A stretch of 64,000 nt of DNA from Pseudomonadota bacterium (GTDB lineage: Bacteria > Pseudomonadota > Gammaproteobacteria > Burkholderiales > Burkholderiaceae_C): NCBI GenBank assembly GCA_021819435.1, contig JAKARB010000003.1:281312-345311 (forward strand). Direction: 5' to 3'. A program made the position numbers and the translations under genes. A model generated the notes under the pieces. It saw only the letters and a list, made by a program, of their open reading frames with translations, was not told the origin of the DNA and made no database searches. Of this stretch, positions 40,601 through 51,544 are shown piece after piece. How positions within the stretch are numbered: position 1 is the first letter of the stretch; every line of letters starts with the position of its first letter.

Positions 40601-40644
40601 TGAATAGAATGAATTGTTTTTCTTCATTCCTTCATTGGCATTCA
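40601..40644 (+). promoter_or_regulatory. Cluster of MetR half-sites before metR
   Basis: TGAA occurs at 40601-40604 and 40610-40613 and TTCA at 40623-40626, 40631-40634 and 40641-40644, spaced 8-13 bases apart, the last touching the metR start codon. The half-sites are those of the MetR consensus but none forms the perfect TGAA-N5-TTCA unit. This suggests autoregulation, as known for MetR, and remains tentative. Confidence 0.4.
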
Positions 40645-41555
40645 TGCTCGACATCCGACACCTGCGCTCGCTTGTGGCCATCGCCGACACCGGCAAACTC
40701 GCCACCGCCGCCGAGCGCGTGCACCTCACGCAATCGGCGCTGTCGCACCAGATCCGCGCGCTGGAAGAGCACCACGGCCTGCCGCTGTTTGAGCGCACCC
40801 GCCAGGGCCTGAGCTTCCTGCCCGCCGGCGAGCGCCTGCTGCGCCTCGCGCGCAACGTGCTGGCCGAGGTGCAGGCCGCCGAGCGCGACCTGCAACGCAT
40901 GAACGGCCAGGCCAGCGGCGAGCTGCGCATCGCGCTCGAATGCCACACCTGCTTCGACTGGCTGATGCCCGTGATGCACCAGTTCCGCCAGCGCTGGCCT
41001 GGGGTCGAGGTTGACCTGGTGGCGGGCTTTCACGCCGACCCGCTGGCCTTGCTCAAAGAAGGCCGTGCCGACCTGGTGATTGGCTCCAGGCCCAAGAGCG
41101 TGCGGCCCTGGCAGGTGCTGCCGCTGTTTCGCTTCGAGATCCTGGCCGTGCTGGCCAACGACCACCCGCTGCGCAACAAGCGCCACCTCAACCCGAAGGA
41201 CTTCGAAGGCGAGACGCTCATCACCTACCCCGTGCCAGAGCAGCGCATTGACCTCATCCGCGAGGTGCTGCAGCCAGCGGGCGTCACGCCACCGCGCCGC
41301 ACGGCGGAGCTCACGGTGGCCATCGTGCAGTTGGCCGCCAGCCGCCGGGGCATCGCCGCCCTGCCCTCCTGGGGCCTGCAAAGCTACCTGTCGCACGATT
41401 ACGTGCAAGGCCTGCGCATCGGCCCCAAGGGCCTGTGGAGCGAGCTGCACGCCATCTGGCCGCGAGCACAATCGGGTCAGCCGTGGATGCAGGACATCGC
41501 CGGCATCATCCGCACCGAATGCGCGCAGTTGCCGGGCATCGAGTGGCTGAGTTGA
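40644..41555 (+). CDS. metR: LysR-type regulator MetR
   Basis: Homocysteine-responsive activator of methionine genes. The 303-residue product has the LysR helix-turn-helix (LATAAERVHLTQSALSHQIRALEEHHGLPLF in outline, residues 18-48) and a ligand domain with the MetR-like ALECHTCFDWLMPV and the ELTVAIVQLAASRRGIAALPSW region. ATG 40644 is the homology start; ten extra codons are open upstream. Its likely target metE with a consensus site is 1.6 kb away. Confidence 0.93.
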   Translation: MLDIRHLRSLVAIADTGKLATAAERVHLTQSALSHQIRALEEHHGLPLFERTRQGLSFLPAGERLLRLARNVLAEVQAAERDLQRMNGQASGELRIALECHTCFDWLMPVMHQFRQRWPGVEVDLVAGFHADPLALLKEGRADLVIGSRPKSVRPWQVLPLFRFEILAVLANDHPLRNKRHLNPKDFEGETLITYPVPEQRIDLIREVLQPAGVTPPRRTAELTVAIVQLAASRRGIAALPSWGLQSYLSHDYVQGLRIGPKGLWSELHAIWPRAQSGQPWMQDIAGIIRTECAQLPGIEWLS

Positions 41556-41571
41556 AAGAAGAAGGGCTCCC

Positions 41572-42237
41572 ATGCTGATCACGCAAGACATCGAAACCGG
41601 CCCCAACCCGACGGCCAGCCTCATCATCCTGCACGGCCTGGGCGCCGACGGCAGCGACTTCGTGCCCTTCTGCGGCGAGCTCACGCTCGAAGAAGCCGGC
41701 CCGGTTCGATTCGTGCTGCCCAGCGCGCCCGTGCGCCGCGTGAGCATCAACAACGGCTACCCGATGCAGGCCTGGTACGACATCCTGCCGGTCAGCGGCC
41801 CGAAGCGCGAAGACGAGGCTTCGCTGCGCGAGGCGCATGCGCAGGTGAGCTGGCTGATCGAGCGCGAGATCGAACGCGGCATCCCTTCCGAACGCATCGT
41901 GCTGATGGGCTTCTCGCAAGGTTGCGCCATGACGCTGATGACGGGCCTGCGCTGTCCGCACAAGCTCGCCGGGCTGGTGGCGATGTCGGGCTACCTGCCG
42001 CTGGCCGACACCACCGGGGCCGAGCGCCATGCGGCCAACGCGCGCACGCCCATCTTCATGGCCCATGGCAGCGAAGACGACGTGGTCGGCATCACACGCG
42101 GCGCTGCGGCGCGCGATGCCTTGCTCGCGCTGGGCTATGACGTGACTTGGCGCAGCTACCCGATGGCGCACTCGCTGTGCATGGCCGAGGTGGATGAGAT
42201 CCACGCCTGGCTGAGCGACATCCTGCGAGCACCTTGA
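41572..42237 (+). CDS. Carboxylesterase/phospholipase family hydrolase
   Basis: A 221-residue alpha/beta hydrolase of the carboxylesterase 1-like (acyl-protein-thioesterase) group. ILHGLGADGSDF gives the oxyanion loop, Ser 115 in GFSQG is the nucleophile, Asp 170 in GSEDDVV and His 200 in PMAHSLC complete the triad. It follows metR by 16 bases, and gcdH follows 36 bases later; the biological substrate is unknown. Confidence 0.93.
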   Translation: MLITQDIETGPNPTASLIILHGLGADGSDFVPFCGELTLEEAGPVRFVLPSAPVRRVSINNGYPMQAWYDILPVSGPKREDEASLREAHAQVSWLIEREIERGIPSERIVLMGFSQGCAMTLMTGLRCPHKLAGLVAMSGYLPLADTTGAERHAANARTPIFMAHGSEDDVVGITRGAAARDALLALGYDVTWRSYPMAHSLCMAEVDEIHAWLSDILRAP

Positions 42238-42273
42238 ACGCCGAGGCCACCGATGACCCAGCGGAGCACACCC

Positions 42274-43467
42274 ATGAAACCAACAGACGCCTCCTTCAAC
42301 TGGTCCGACCCCCTGCTGCTCGACGAGCAGCTCACCCAAGACGAGCGCATGGTGCGCGACGCCGCGCGCGACTACGCGCAAGGCAAGCTGCTGCCGCGCG
42401 TGACCCAGGCCTTTCGCCACGAGCAGACCGACCCGGCCATCTTCCGCGAGATGGGCGAACTGGGCTTGCTCGGCGCCACCATCCCGGCTGTGTACGGGGG
42501 CGCCGACCTGAGCTACGTGTGCTACGGCCTGATCGCGCGCGAGCTGGAGCGCGTGGACAGCGGCTACCGCTCGATGATGAGCGTGCAGTCGTCGCTGGTG
42601 ATGGTGCCCATCCACGCCTTCGGCAATGAAGCCACCAAACGCAGGTACCTGCCCAAGCTGGCCACGGGCGAGCTCATCGGCTGCTTCGGCCTGACGGAGC
42701 CCAACCACGGCTCCGACCCGGCCGGCATGCTCACGCGCGCCACGAAGGTGGACGGCGGCTACACGCTGCGCGGCAACAAGATGTGGATCAGCAACGCGCC
42801 CATCGCCGACGTGTTCGTGGTGTGGGCGCAGTGCCATGAGGACGGCAAGGACCGCATCCGGGGCTTCGTGCTGGAAAAGGGCTGGCAAGGCCTGAGCGCG
42901 CCCGCCATCCAGGGCAAGGTGGGCCTGCGCACCAGCGTCACCGGCGAAATCGTGATGGACGACGTGTTTGTGCCGGAAGAGAACGCCTTCCCCGATGTGC
43001 GCGGCTTGAAGGGCCCCTTCACCTGCCTCAACAGCGCGCGCTACGGCATCTCGTGGGGCGCCCTGGGCGCGGCCGAGGACTGCTGGTTCCGCGCGCGCCA
43101 ATACGTGCTCGACCGCCAGCAGTTCGGCCGCCCGCTGGCCGCCAACCAGCTCATCCAGAAAAAGCTGGCCGACATGCAAACCGAGATCGCGCTGGGCCTG
43201 CAAGGCAGCCTGCGCCTGGGCCGGCTGAAGGATGAAGGCAAGGCGGCAGTCGAGATCACCTCGATCATGAAGCGCAACAACTGCGGCAAGGCGCTGGACA
43301 TCGCCCGCCTGGCCCGCGACATGATGGGCGGCAACGGCATCAGCGACGAGTTCGGCGTGGCGCGGCACCTGGTGAACCTGGAGGTGGTGAACACCTACGA
43401 GGGCACGCATGACGTGCATGCCTTGATCCTGGGGCGGGCGCAGACGGGGATTCAGGCGTTCTTTTGA
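42274..43467 (+). CDS. gcdH: Glutaryl-CoA dehydrogenase
   Basis: Acyl-CoA dehydrogenase that oxidises and decarboxylates glutaryl-CoA to crotonyl-CoA in lysine and aromatic breakdown. The 397-residue product has [35 protein letters not shown] (flavin site), [19 protein letters not shown], the [16 protein letters not shown] strand, and [17 protein letters not shown] with catalytic Glu 376. ATG 42274 has GGAG upstream. It is convergent with the sigma54 regulator gene. Confidence 0.93.
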   Translation: MKPTDASFNWSDPLLLDEQLTQDERMVRDAARDYAQGKLLPRVTQAFRHEQTDPAIFREMGELGLLGATIPAVYGGADLSYVCYGLIARELERVDSGYRSMMSVQSSLVMVPIHAFGNEATKRRYLPKLATGELIGCFGLTEPNHGSDPAGMLTRATKVDGGYTLRGNKMWISNAPIADVFVVWAQCHEDGKDRIRGFVLEKGWQGLSAPAIQGKVGLRTSVTGEIVMDDVFVPEENAFPDVRGLKGPFTCLNSARYGISWGALGAAEDCWFRARQYVLDRQQFGRPLAANQLIQKKLADMQTEIALGLQGSLRLGRLKDEGKAAVEITSIMKRNNCGKALDIARLARDMMGGNGISDEFGVARHLVNLEVVNTYEGTHDVHALILGRAQTGIQAFF

Positions 43468-43555
43468 GGCACGCCCACATCATGGACTGCTGCTGAGCGC
43501 CGTCCAGCGCACTTGTGCATGGCGCCCCCACCATGCGTTCTTCCAGCGCCCGCGC

Positions 43556-44670
<1,115 letters not shown>

Positions 44671-44674
<4 letters not shown>

Positions 44675-45885
44675 GAGTAGAAGCTCGGTGACGGGTATTG
44701 CTGGCGAAGGGCCCAGGCGCCAAGTTCTCGGACTTTGTACGCCACGGGGTCGTGAAGGGTGTGGGTTCTGAGGTTGCGCCAGTAGCGATCGAGCCTGAGC
44801 CCGCCATGGGTGGCCCGCGCGCCCGCCACGTCGAACATGCGTGAACAGATGTCCAACCCCGTCTGCGTGACGGACACCTTCGCTGTGGCGATGGCCACGG
44901 CCACTTCGCCGCGCTCGGCCTCGGTGAGGGCCGCCCCGCGCAACCAGGCCTGGTCCAGTTTGTCTGCGGCCCGGTCGGTCAGCGCACGGCCGCTTTCCAG
45001 GCCCACCCAGAATTCGCCGTAGTGGCCCAGCACATAGGGATCGCGGTCGGTGCTGTCGACCTCGGAAGCATGCCAAGGCCGTGCCTCGTGCAAGGTGTAG
45101 TGGCTGGCTTCCTGGAAGGCCCCTTCGGCGATGCCCAGGTAGATGTTGGCCAGCACCAGTTGCGCGACGAGCGGCCTCAGGCAGGAGAACGGGGTCGACA
45201 AGGGGCCCGGTTCCAGCAACAGGTCACGCGCCTCGACGCGGACCCGCTCAAAGGTGACGCTGCCGCTGTCGGTCTGGCGCTGGCCCATGTTGTTCCAGTC
45301 AGGCACCACGTGGATGCCCGTGCGTGCTGTGGGCAAGGCCGCCACGAGCAGCTTGCCCGTGCCGTCCTCCAGCGCCGATGCCACGAGCATTTCCGAGTCC
45401 AGCGCGCCCGAACAGAAGCTCTTCTGGCCCGTGAACTCACGGCAATCTCCCAACACCCTGCTGATGGCGCGCTCATCAAGTGGGTTGAGGGCATTGCCCC
45501 AGAACCATTGACGCCGGGCGGTCTGCTCGAACCAAGGCTGCCACTGCGCAGGCGAAGCGAACAACCTCACTGTTGCCAACATCAAGTGGTGGAAGCCGAA
45601 GACGTGGCCAATCGAGCTGTCGGCACGGCTGAGGATGCGCACCACGTCCAGGGTCTCGCGCCAGCTACAACCCAATCCACCAAATTCCACAGGGATGCTC
45701 AAGGCCAGCAGGCCGCTGGCTCGGATCATGTCCCGTTCGGCCTTAGGTGTTCCGCCGCGCTCATCCCGCTCGACTGCCGTGGCGGCGAACTCGAGGGCCA
45801 GGCGATGCGCGATCCGCCGAGGCGAGGCGCTGGCTTCTTGGGGCTGGACGAAGTCTTCGGTGAGTGAGGCCAGCATGGTGTTCAT
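44671..45885 (-). CDS. Acyl-CoA-dehydrogenase-fold monooxygenase, MsuC/SfnB-like (A)
   Basis: A 404-residue flavoprotein of the acyl-CoA dehydrogenase fold. It lacks the usual catalytic Glu motif and instead resembles FMNH2-dependent DszC/MsuC/SfnB proteins: [53 protein letters not shown] and the C-terminal [22 protein letters not shown]. It is paralogous to the gene at 47339-48544. It heads the divergent unit with sfnR, behind its own sigma54 promoter. ATG 45885 is chosen on homology. The likely role is oxygenation of a sulfur compound; the substrate is inferred. Confidence 0.85.
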
Positions 45886-45997
45886 GTGCGCGGAGATGCG
45901 GTTTGCAGGGTGCTGCGTGATCAGCACATTCTGACCATTTGACGGCCTGCCGTGCAGGCGCATTCCTCATGCACTAAGTCGGTTTGCTTCTATGGCA

Positions 45998-46012
45998 GCA
46001 GGTCATGCGCCA
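45998..46012 (-). promoter_or_regulatory. Sigma54 promoter of the monooxygenase-sfnR unit
   Basis: On the minus strand TGGCGC-N5-CTGC has GG at -24 (46010-46011) and GC at -12 (45998-45999) with exactly ten bases between. Five of the six TGGCAC positions match. The predicted start near 45986 leaves a leader of about 100 bases before ATG 45885. This would make SfnR activate its own unit. Confidence 0.65.
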
Positions 46013-46059
46013 AACACCAAGCAAGGACTGCTGTTCAGGCAGCAAGCTGGTGATCAACT

Positions 46060-46076
46060 GCTGCTGAATCAGCAGC
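46060..46076. promoter_or_regulatory. 17-bp palindrome, candidate SfnR upstream site
   Basis: GCTGCTGAATCAGCAGC is a perfect inverted repeat around one A. It lies midway between the two divergent sigma54 promoters, about 55-60 bases from each -24 element, a suitable position for an activator. A looser copy, CTGCTG-N6-CAGCA, is at 46028-46044. The same CTGCTG-N3-CAGCAG core recurs upstream of msuE. Binding by SfnR is inference. Confidence 0.55.
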
Positions 46077-46127
46077 TGCAAGGGCGATGGCATGGGCTTT
46101 CGCCAGGGGCAAGGGCCTGATGGACGT

Positions 46128-46143
46128 TGGCACGCGATGTGCG
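46128..46143 (+). promoter_or_regulatory. Sigma54 promoter of the ssuD/msuD unit
   Basis: TGGCACGCGATGTGCG matches the -24/-12 consensus: TGGCACG complete, GG at 46129-46130, ten bases, GC at 46141-46142. Transcription should begin near 46153, leaving about 30 bases to ATG 46182. This is one of the two best of the three sigma54 sites in the window. Confidence 0.78.
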
Positions 46144-46181
46144 GAAGAACCTGCTCGTGATCCCATCCTGAAAGACATCCC

Positions 46182-47342
46182 ATGCAGATCTTCTGGTTCC
46201 TCCCCACTCATGGCGACAGCCGCTACCTGGGCACATCACATGGCGCGCGCAGCGTCAGCCACGCTTACCTCAAGCAGGTGGCGCAGGCGGCCGATGAACT
46301 GGGCTACGAAGGCGTGCTGATCCCAACGGGCCGCTCGTGCGAAGACCCGTGGGTGGTCGCCTCGTCACTGGTGCCGCTGACGGAGCGCTTGAAGTTCTTG
46401 ATCGCCGTTCGGCCCGGCATCATCTCGCCCACGGTGTCGGCACGGCAGGCCGCCACGCTGGACCGCATCTCCAACGGCCGCCTGTTGATCAACGTCGTGA
46501 CGGGCGGTGACCCGGACGAGCAACGCGGCGATGGCAGCTTCCTCACGCATGCCGAGCGGTATGAAGCGGCCGGCGAGTTCCTGAAGATCTGGCGTGGCGT
46601 GTCTGCGGGCGAAAGCGTCAACTTCAGCGGCAAGCACCTGAAGGTGGAGAACGCCAAGAGCCTGTACCTGCCCGTGCAGAAGCCGCATCCGCCGCTGTGG
46701 TTCGGCGGCTCTTCGGACGAGGCCATCGAGCTGGCGGGAGAGCAGGTCGATGTCTACCTGACATGGGGCGAGCCGCCCGCCGCCGTGGCCGAGAAGATCG
46801 CGCAGGCGAAGGCCGCTGCAGCGCGGCATGGCCGGACCTTGCGCTTCGGCATCCGCCTGCATGTCATCGTGCGCGAGACCAGCGAGGCCGCATGGCGCGC
46901 TGCCGACGAGCTCATCTCGCACGTGACCGATGAGGTGGTGGCCGCAGCGCAGAAGGCCTTCGCGCGCTTCGATTCGGTGGGTCAGCGACGCATGGCGGCG
47001 CTGCACGGCGGGAGGCGCGACAAGCTGGAGGTGTCGCCCAACCTGTGGGCCGGCGTGGGCCTGGTGCGCGGCGGCGCTGGCACCGCGCTGGTCGGCAGCC
47101 CCGAGGAGGTGGCGGCCCGCATCGAGGAGTACGCGGCCTTGGGCGTGGACACCTTCATCTTCTCGGGCTACCCGCACCTGGAAGAGTCCTACCGCGTGGC
47201 CGAGCTGCTCTTCCCCTTGCTGCCGCTGAAGCAATCAAGGCCGGCAGGCCAGGCCAACCTGACGGGTCCGTTCGGCGAGGTCATCGCGAATGACATCGTG
47301 CCGCCGAGCAAGCCGGTCGTGCGTGAAGGCGCCACGGCATGA
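46182..47342 (+). CDS. ssuD: FMNH2-dependent alkane/methanesulfonate monooxygenase
   Basis: Luciferase-like TIM-barrel enzyme that splits sulfonates to an aldehyde and sulfite. The 386-residue product starts [17 protein letters not shown], typical of SsuD/MsuD, with [56 protein letters not shown] and the [19 protein letters not shown] phosphate-binding loop. SsuD and MsuD cannot be separated by eye; the sulfone genes around it favour methanesulfonate as one substrate. It overlaps the next gene by four bases. Confidence 0.93.
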   Translation: MQIFWFLPTHGDSRYLGTSHGARSVSHAYLKQVAQAADELGYEGVLIPTGRSCEDPWVVASSLVPLTERLKFLIAVRPGIISPTVSARQAATLDRISNGRLLINVVTGGDPDEQRGDGSFLTHAERYEAAGEFLKIWRGVSAGESVNFSGKHLKVENAKSLYLPVQKPHPPLWFGGSSDEAIELAGEQVDVYLTWGEPPAAVAEKIAQAKAAAARHGRTLRFGIRLHVIVRETSEAAWRAADELISHVTDEVVAAAQKAFARFDSVGQRRMAALHGGRRDKLEVSPNLWAGVGLVRGGAGTALVGSPEEVAARIEEYAALGVDTFIFSGYPHLEESYRVAELLFPLLPLKQSRPAGQANLTGPFGEVIANDIVPPSKPVVREGATA

Positions 47343-48544
47343 GGAACACCGAATCCTCTTTGAAACTGGTGACGCCGCCCACATGGCGCGATGCCGTGAA
47401 GGACGTGTCAAGGGCTCTGGCCGCCACGGCGGTCGAGCGCGATGCGCGCGGTGGCACGGCGAAGGCCGAGCGCGATGTGATCAGGCAGAGCGGCTTGCTG
47501 GCCTTGAGCATCCCCAAGGAGCACGGCGGCCTGGGCGCAAGCTGGGGCGACACCTTGGGCGTGGTGCGCGAGTTCGCGCGGGTCGACAGCTCACTGGCTC
47601 ACCTGTTCGCGTTCCATCACCTGCTGCTTGCCACCACGCGCTTGTTCGGTCAACCCGCGCAGTGGCGCCCCTGGCATGAGCAGACCGTGGCACAAGGCTG
47701 GTTCTGGGGCAATGCGCTGAACCCGCTGGACAAGGCCACGCGCGCCGTTCCTCATGGGTCGAGCGATCAGGGCGGCCTGCTGTTTCGCGGCCGCAAGAGC
47801 TTCTGCTCTGGCGCCAGCGACTCGGACATGCTGATCGCGTCGGCGCTCGATGGCGAAGGCCGGTTGCTGATCGGTGTCGTCCCCACGGCCCGGCGCGGCA
47901 TCACGGTGCTGCAGGACTGGGACAACATGGGTCAGCGCCAGACCGACAGCGGCAGCGTGCTGTTCGACGACGTCGAGGTCGCGCAAGACGAGCTGCTGAC
48001 CGACCCGGGGCCGTTGTCATCGCCCTTCGCTTGCTTGAGGCCGCTGCTGGCGCAGTTGATCCTGGCCAACGTTTACCTGGGCTTGGGAGAAGGCGCGTTG
48101 CAAGAGGCACGCGCGTTCACGCGGACACAAGCGCGGCCATGGGTGACCTCGCCCGCCGCGCACGCCCATGAAGACCCGTACGTGCTGGGCCACTACGGTG
48201 ACTTCTGGCTCGCGCTGCATGGCGCCAGGGCGCTCGCCGATGAAGCGGCCGATGCCTTGGACCAGGCATGGCAACGCGGCCATGCCTTGACCGCGCACGA
48301 GCGTGGCGAGGTGGCCATCGCGGTGGCCGCGGCCAAGGTCGCGACCACGCGCGCCAGCCTGGAGGTGGCCCACCGCATGTTTGAAGTCACGGGGGCGCGC
48401 GCCACCACGACGGCCTTGAGGCTCGATCGCTATTGGCGAAACCTGCGGGTGCACACCTTGCACGACCCGGTCGACTACAAGGTCCGCGAGCTGGGTGACT
48501 TCGCGCTCAACGAGCGTCATCCGGCGCCTAGCTTCTACGCGTGA
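47339..48544 (+). CDS. Acyl-CoA-dehydrogenase-fold monooxygenase, candidate MsuC (B)
   Basis: A 401-residue paralogue of the 44671-45885 product, alike along its whole length ([75 protein letters not shown]). MsuC, the methanesulfinate monooxygenase of Pseudomonas msuEDC, is an FMNH2-dependent enzyme of this fold encoded beside msuD, which makes this the best MsuC candidate here. That assignment rests on context; a desulfurising enzyme for another substrate is possible. It is translationally coupled to ssuD. Confidence 0.82.
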   Translation: MRNTESSLKLVTPPTWRDAVKDVSRALAATAVERDARGGTAKAERDVIRQSGLLALSIPKEHGGLGASWGDTLGVVREFARVDSSLAHLFAFHHLLLATTRLFGQPAQWRPWHEQTVAQGWFWGNALNPLDKATRAVPHGSSDQGGLLFRGRKSFCSGASDSDMLIASALDGEGRLLIGVVPTARRGITVLQDWDNMGQRQTDSGSVLFDDVEVAQDELLTDPGPLSSPFACLRPLLAQLILANVYLGLGEGALQEARAFTRTQARPWVTSPAAHAHEDPYVLGHYGDFWLALHGARALADEAADALDQAWQRGHALTAHERGEVAIAVAAAKVATTRASLEVAHRMFEVTGARATTTALRLDRYWRNLRVHTLHDPVDYKVRELGDFALNERHPAPSFYA

Positions 48545-48596
48545 ATGCTTGGAAAGCGCATGTGCTTGAAAGCATTCAAAACAAGCCATCAATCGC

Positions 48597-48611
48597 CTGC
48601 TGACCCAGCAG
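48597..48611. promoter_or_regulatory. Second CTGCTG-N3-CAGCAG palindrome, candidate SfnR site
   Basis: CTGCTGACCCAGCAG has the same half-sites and three-base spacer as the core of the palindrome at 46060-46076. It lies about 105 bases upstream of the sigma54 promoter before msuE. A further CAGCAG follows at 48619-48624. Recurrence before both units supports a shared activator. Confidence 0.5.
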
Positions 48612-48708
48612 CAGCCCCTCAGCAGCTTGCCTGAAAAAGAGCACCCATCGGGCAAGCGGCATGCAGCCAAGTCGTTGATTTCAAAGGAATCGATCTGTTT
48701 AAACCCGA

Positions 48709-48724
48709 TGGCACGGGACTCGCT
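48709..48724 (+). promoter_or_regulatory. Sigma54 promoter of the msuE-sfnG-transporter operon
   Basis: TGGCACGGGACTCGCT has TGGCACG complete, GG at 48710-48711, ten bases, and GC at 48722-48723. Transcription should start near 48735, 43 bases before the msuE ATG. Confidence 0.75.
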
Positions 48725-48777
48725 CATTCAGAGCAACCTCCTCGCCTGATTTTCTTGAACGAAAAGGACACATCAAC

Positions 48778-49377
48778 ATGAGCAAAAAACTGAAAGTCGT
48801 CGCCGTGTCAGGCAACCTGCAACGGCCCTCGCGCACGCTGGTGCTGGTCGAGCAACTGCTGGCCAAGCTCGGGCAAGAACTGCCCATCGAGGTCGAGCTG
48901 ATCGAGTTGGGCGATGTCGGCCCCAAGCTCGCCGGTGCGCTGTACCGCTCGCAGCTCGGCGCCGATGTCGAAGCTCAATTGGCCGCCATCGAATCGGCCG
49001 ATGTGCTGGTGGTGGCCAGCCCTGTGTACCGCGCTTCGTTCACGGGCCTGTTCAAGCACCTCTTCGACTTCATCCACCACGAGGCGCTGATCGACGTGCC
49101 GGTGCTGCTGGCGGCCACCGGCGGCAGTGACAAGCATGCGCTGGTCATCGAGCACCAGTTGCGCCCCTTGTTCAGCTTCTTCCAGGCCCGCACGCTGCCG
49201 CTGGGTGTTTACGCATCCGAGGCCGATTTCCAAGGCTACGAGATCGGCAACCCCTTGCTGGCTCAGCGCATCGAGCTGGCCATTGAACGGGCCGTGCCTT
49301 TGCTGCGCGCACCGAAAACATCCCAGGCCACAGAAGCCGTGGAGGCCGCAGAACAACGCGTGCCACTGGCTGCCTGA
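48778..49377 (+). CDS. msuE: NAD(P)H-dependent FMN reductase MsuE
   Basis: Supplies FMNH2 to the two-component monooxygenases around it. The 199-residue flavodoxin-like protein begins KLKVVAVSGNLQRPSRTLVLVE (the FMN phosphate loop), with ADVLVVASPVYRASFTGLFKHLFDF and LLAATGGSDKHALVIEHQLRPLFSFF, features of the MsuE/SsuE reductases. It is the first gene behind a sigma54 promoter and is followed by sfnG. Confidence 0.93.
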   Translation: MSKKLKVVAVSGNLQRPSRTLVLVEQLLAKLGQELPIEVELIELGDVGPKLAGALYRSQLGADVEAQLAAIESADVLVVASPVYRASFTGLFKHLFDFIHHEALIDVPVLLAATGGSDKHALVIEHQLRPLFSFFQARTLPLGVYASEADFQGYEIGNPLLAQRIELAIERAVPLLRAPKTSQATEAVEAAEQRVPLAA

Positions 49378-49445
49378 AACGGCCACCTGACCTTCTTTTT
49401 CACCGAACCCTTCATCGCTTGCCTTCATTGCTTAAGGAGCACACC

Positions 49446-50576
49446 ATGAGCCAACCTTCAACCCGTGACGATGCCGTCAAGTTCGCCTACTGGGTGCCCA
49501 ATGTCAGCGGCGGCCTGGTGGTCAGCACCATCGAGCAACGCACCGACTGGAGCCTGGACTACAACCAGCGCCTGGCCCGCACCGCCGAGGCCGCCGGCTT
49601 CGAGTACGCGCTGAGCCAGATCCGCTTCACGGCCGGCTACGGCGCCGAGCACCAGCATGAATCGGTGTCCTTCAGCCAGGCGCTGCTGCACGCCACCACC
49701 AAGCTCAAGGTGCTGGCCGCCATCCTGCCCGGCCCGTGGAACCCCGCCGTGGTGGCCAAGCAAATCGCCACCATCGATCACATCTCGAACGGCCGCATCG
49801 CCATCAACGTGGTCAGCGGTTGGTTCCGGGGGGAGTTCCAGGCCATTGGCGAGCACTGGCTGGATCACGATGAACGCTATCGTCGCTCACGCGAGTTCAT
49901 CGAGGCACTCAAGGGCATCTGGACGCAGGACAACTTCACCTACCGCGGTGATTTCTATCGCTTCAACAACTACACGCTCAGCCCCAAGCCCGTGCAGAAA
50001 CCGCATCCGGAGATCTTCCAGGGCGGCAGCTCGCGTGCGGCGCGCGACAACGCCGCGAGCGTGTCGGACTGGTACTTCACCAACGGCAACACGCCCGAGA
50101 ACCTGAAGGCACAGATCGACGACATACAGGCCAAGGCGGCGGCCAACGGCCACAAGGTGCGCATCGGCGTGAACGCCTTCGTGATCGCCCGCGACACGGA
50201 AGAAGAAGCCCGCGCCGTGCTCGATGACATCATCAAGCATGCACACGTGGAGGCGGTGCATGCCTTCGGCGATGCGGTCAAGCAGGCGGGCAAGGCCTCG
50301 CCAGAAGGCGAAGGCAACTGGGCGAAGTCCACCTTCGAGGACCTGGTTCAGTACAACGATGGCTTCCGCACCAACCTGATTGGCACGCCGCAGCAGATCG
50401 CCGAGCGCATCGTGGCGCTGAAGGCCATCGGCGTGGACCTGGTGCTGACCGGCTTCCTGCACTTCATCGAAGAAGTCGAGTACTTCGGCAAGAAGGTGCT
50501 GCCGCTGGTGCGCGAGCTTGAAGCCCAGCAGGCGGCGCAGGCCGGTGCCGACAAGCCGGCGCTTCAAGCCGCCTGA
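49446..50576 (+). CDS. sfnG: Dimethyl sulfone monooxygenase SfnG
   Basis: FMNH2-dependent luciferase-like enzyme that oxidises dimethyl sulfone to methanesulfinate. The 376-residue product has FAYWVPNVSGGLVVSTIEQRT, SQIRFTAGYGAEHQHESVS, AILPGPWNPAVVAKQIATIDH, NVVSGWFRGEFQAIGEHWL and EIFQGGSSRAARDNAA, close in layout to Pseudomonas SfnG. The ATG at 49446 has AAGGAG seven bases upstream. MsuE precedes it and a transporter follows. Confidence 0.92.
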   Translation: MSQPSTRDDAVKFAYWVPNVSGGLVVSTIEQRTDWSLDYNQRLARTAEAAGFEYALSQIRFTAGYGAEHQHESVSFSQALLHATTKLKVLAAILPGPWNPAVVAKQIATIDHISNGRIAINVVSGWFRGEFQAIGEHWLDHDERYRRSREFIEALKGIWTQDNFTYRGDFYRFNNYTLSPKPVQKPHPEIFQGGSSRAARDNAASVSDWYFTNGNTPENLKAQIDDIQAKAAANGHKVRIGVNAFVIARDTEEEARAVLDDIIKHAHVEAVHAFGDAVKQAGKASPEGEGNWAKSTFEDLVQYNDGFRTNLIGTPQQIAERIVALKAIGVDLVLTGFLHFIEEVEYFGKKVLPLVRELEAQQAAQAGADKPALQAA

Positions 50577-50593
50577 GGCTGGAGGTCGATGCC

Positions 50594-51544
50594 ATGAGCA
50601 GTGCCGTCCTCGACGCGACAGGGTTTGAAAAAGGGTTCACGAAAGGACTCGTTCAGCAGGGGGCAGGCAATGAGGGATCGCCTGTGCCCGGGGCTGTCGC
50701 GACCGATGCCACTCAGCCCGTGCTGGACCTGGCCGCCATCGACCTGTCCTTCGGAGGCGTCAAGGCGCTCACGGGCATCGACCTTCGCATCCAGCCTGGC
50801 GAGATCCGCGCGGTGATCGGCCCCAATGGCGCGGGCAAGAGTTCGCTGGTGAACGTCATCAGCGGGCTTTACCGGCCAGACCAGGGGCACATCCACCTGG
50901 GTGGCCGCACGTTCAGACAAGTGCCCACCGACAGGCTGGCCCGACTGGGCGTCGCCCGCACGTTCCAGAACCTGGCGCTGTTCAAGGGCCTGTCGGTTGC
51001 CGACAACGTGGCGATCGGACGCGTGGCCGCCACGCGCGCCACGTTCGTCGAGCAACTGCTGGGCCTGCCGCGTGCCCGCCGCGAACGCGCCGACGCGCAT
51101 GAACGCGCGGCCGAGGTCATCGGTTTTCTGGGGCTGCGCGAAGTGCAAGACCGGTTGGTGGGCACCCTGCCCTATGGCTTGCAAAAACGCGTGGAACTGG
51201 CCAGGGCCCTGGTGGCCCGCCCCAGGCTGCTCTTGCTGGACGAGCCCATGGCCGGCATGACGGTGACCGAGAAGCAGGAGACCGCTCACTTCGTGCGCGC
51301 CGCGCGTGACCAGTGGGGCACCACCATCCTGCTCATCGAGCACGACATCGGCGTGGTCATGGGCCTGTCCGACCGGGTGGCCGTGCTGGACCACGGCATC
51401 AAGATCGCGGACGGCACGCCCGAGCAAGTGCGGCGCGACCCGGCGGTGATCGACGCCTACCTGGGCGTGGCCCATGGCGATGACGAAGGCAGTGGCGATC
51501 ACAACGGCGATGGCCGCAACGACCCCACGCAGGCCAGCCGATGA
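50594..51544 (+). CDS. LivG-type ABC transporter ATPase
   Basis: ATP-binding subunit of a branched-chain-amino-acid-type (HAAT) importer. The 316-residue product has a 40-residue lead, Walker A GPNGAGKS, the ARTFQNLALF Q-loop, the degenerate signature LPYGLQKRVELARAL, Walker B LLLLDEPMAGM and the switch HDIGVVMGLSDRVAVLDHG. A charged Asp/Gly tail follows. It overlaps the permease gene by four bases. Location in the sulfone operon suggests an organosulfur substrate. Confidence 0.93.
   Translation: MSSAVLDATGFEKGFTKGLVQQGAGNEGSPVPGAVATDATQPVLDLAAIDLSFGGVKALTGIDLRIQPGEIRAVIGPNGAGKSSLVNVISGLYRPDQGHIHLGGRTFRQVPTDRLARLGVARTFQNLALFKGLSVADNVAIGRVAATRATFVEQLLGLPRARRERADAHERAAEVIGFLGLREVQDRLVGTLPYGLQKRVELARALVARPRLLLLDEPMAGMTVTEKQETAHFVRAARDQWGTTILLIEHDIGVVMGLSDRVAVLDHGIKIADGTPEQVRRDPAVIDAYLGVAHGDDEGSGDHNGDGRNDPTQASR

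Noticed and set aside
41506..43419. 637-codon frame antisense to the esterase and gcdH genes
   Set aside because: Spans two real genes of the other strand and has no recognisable motif.
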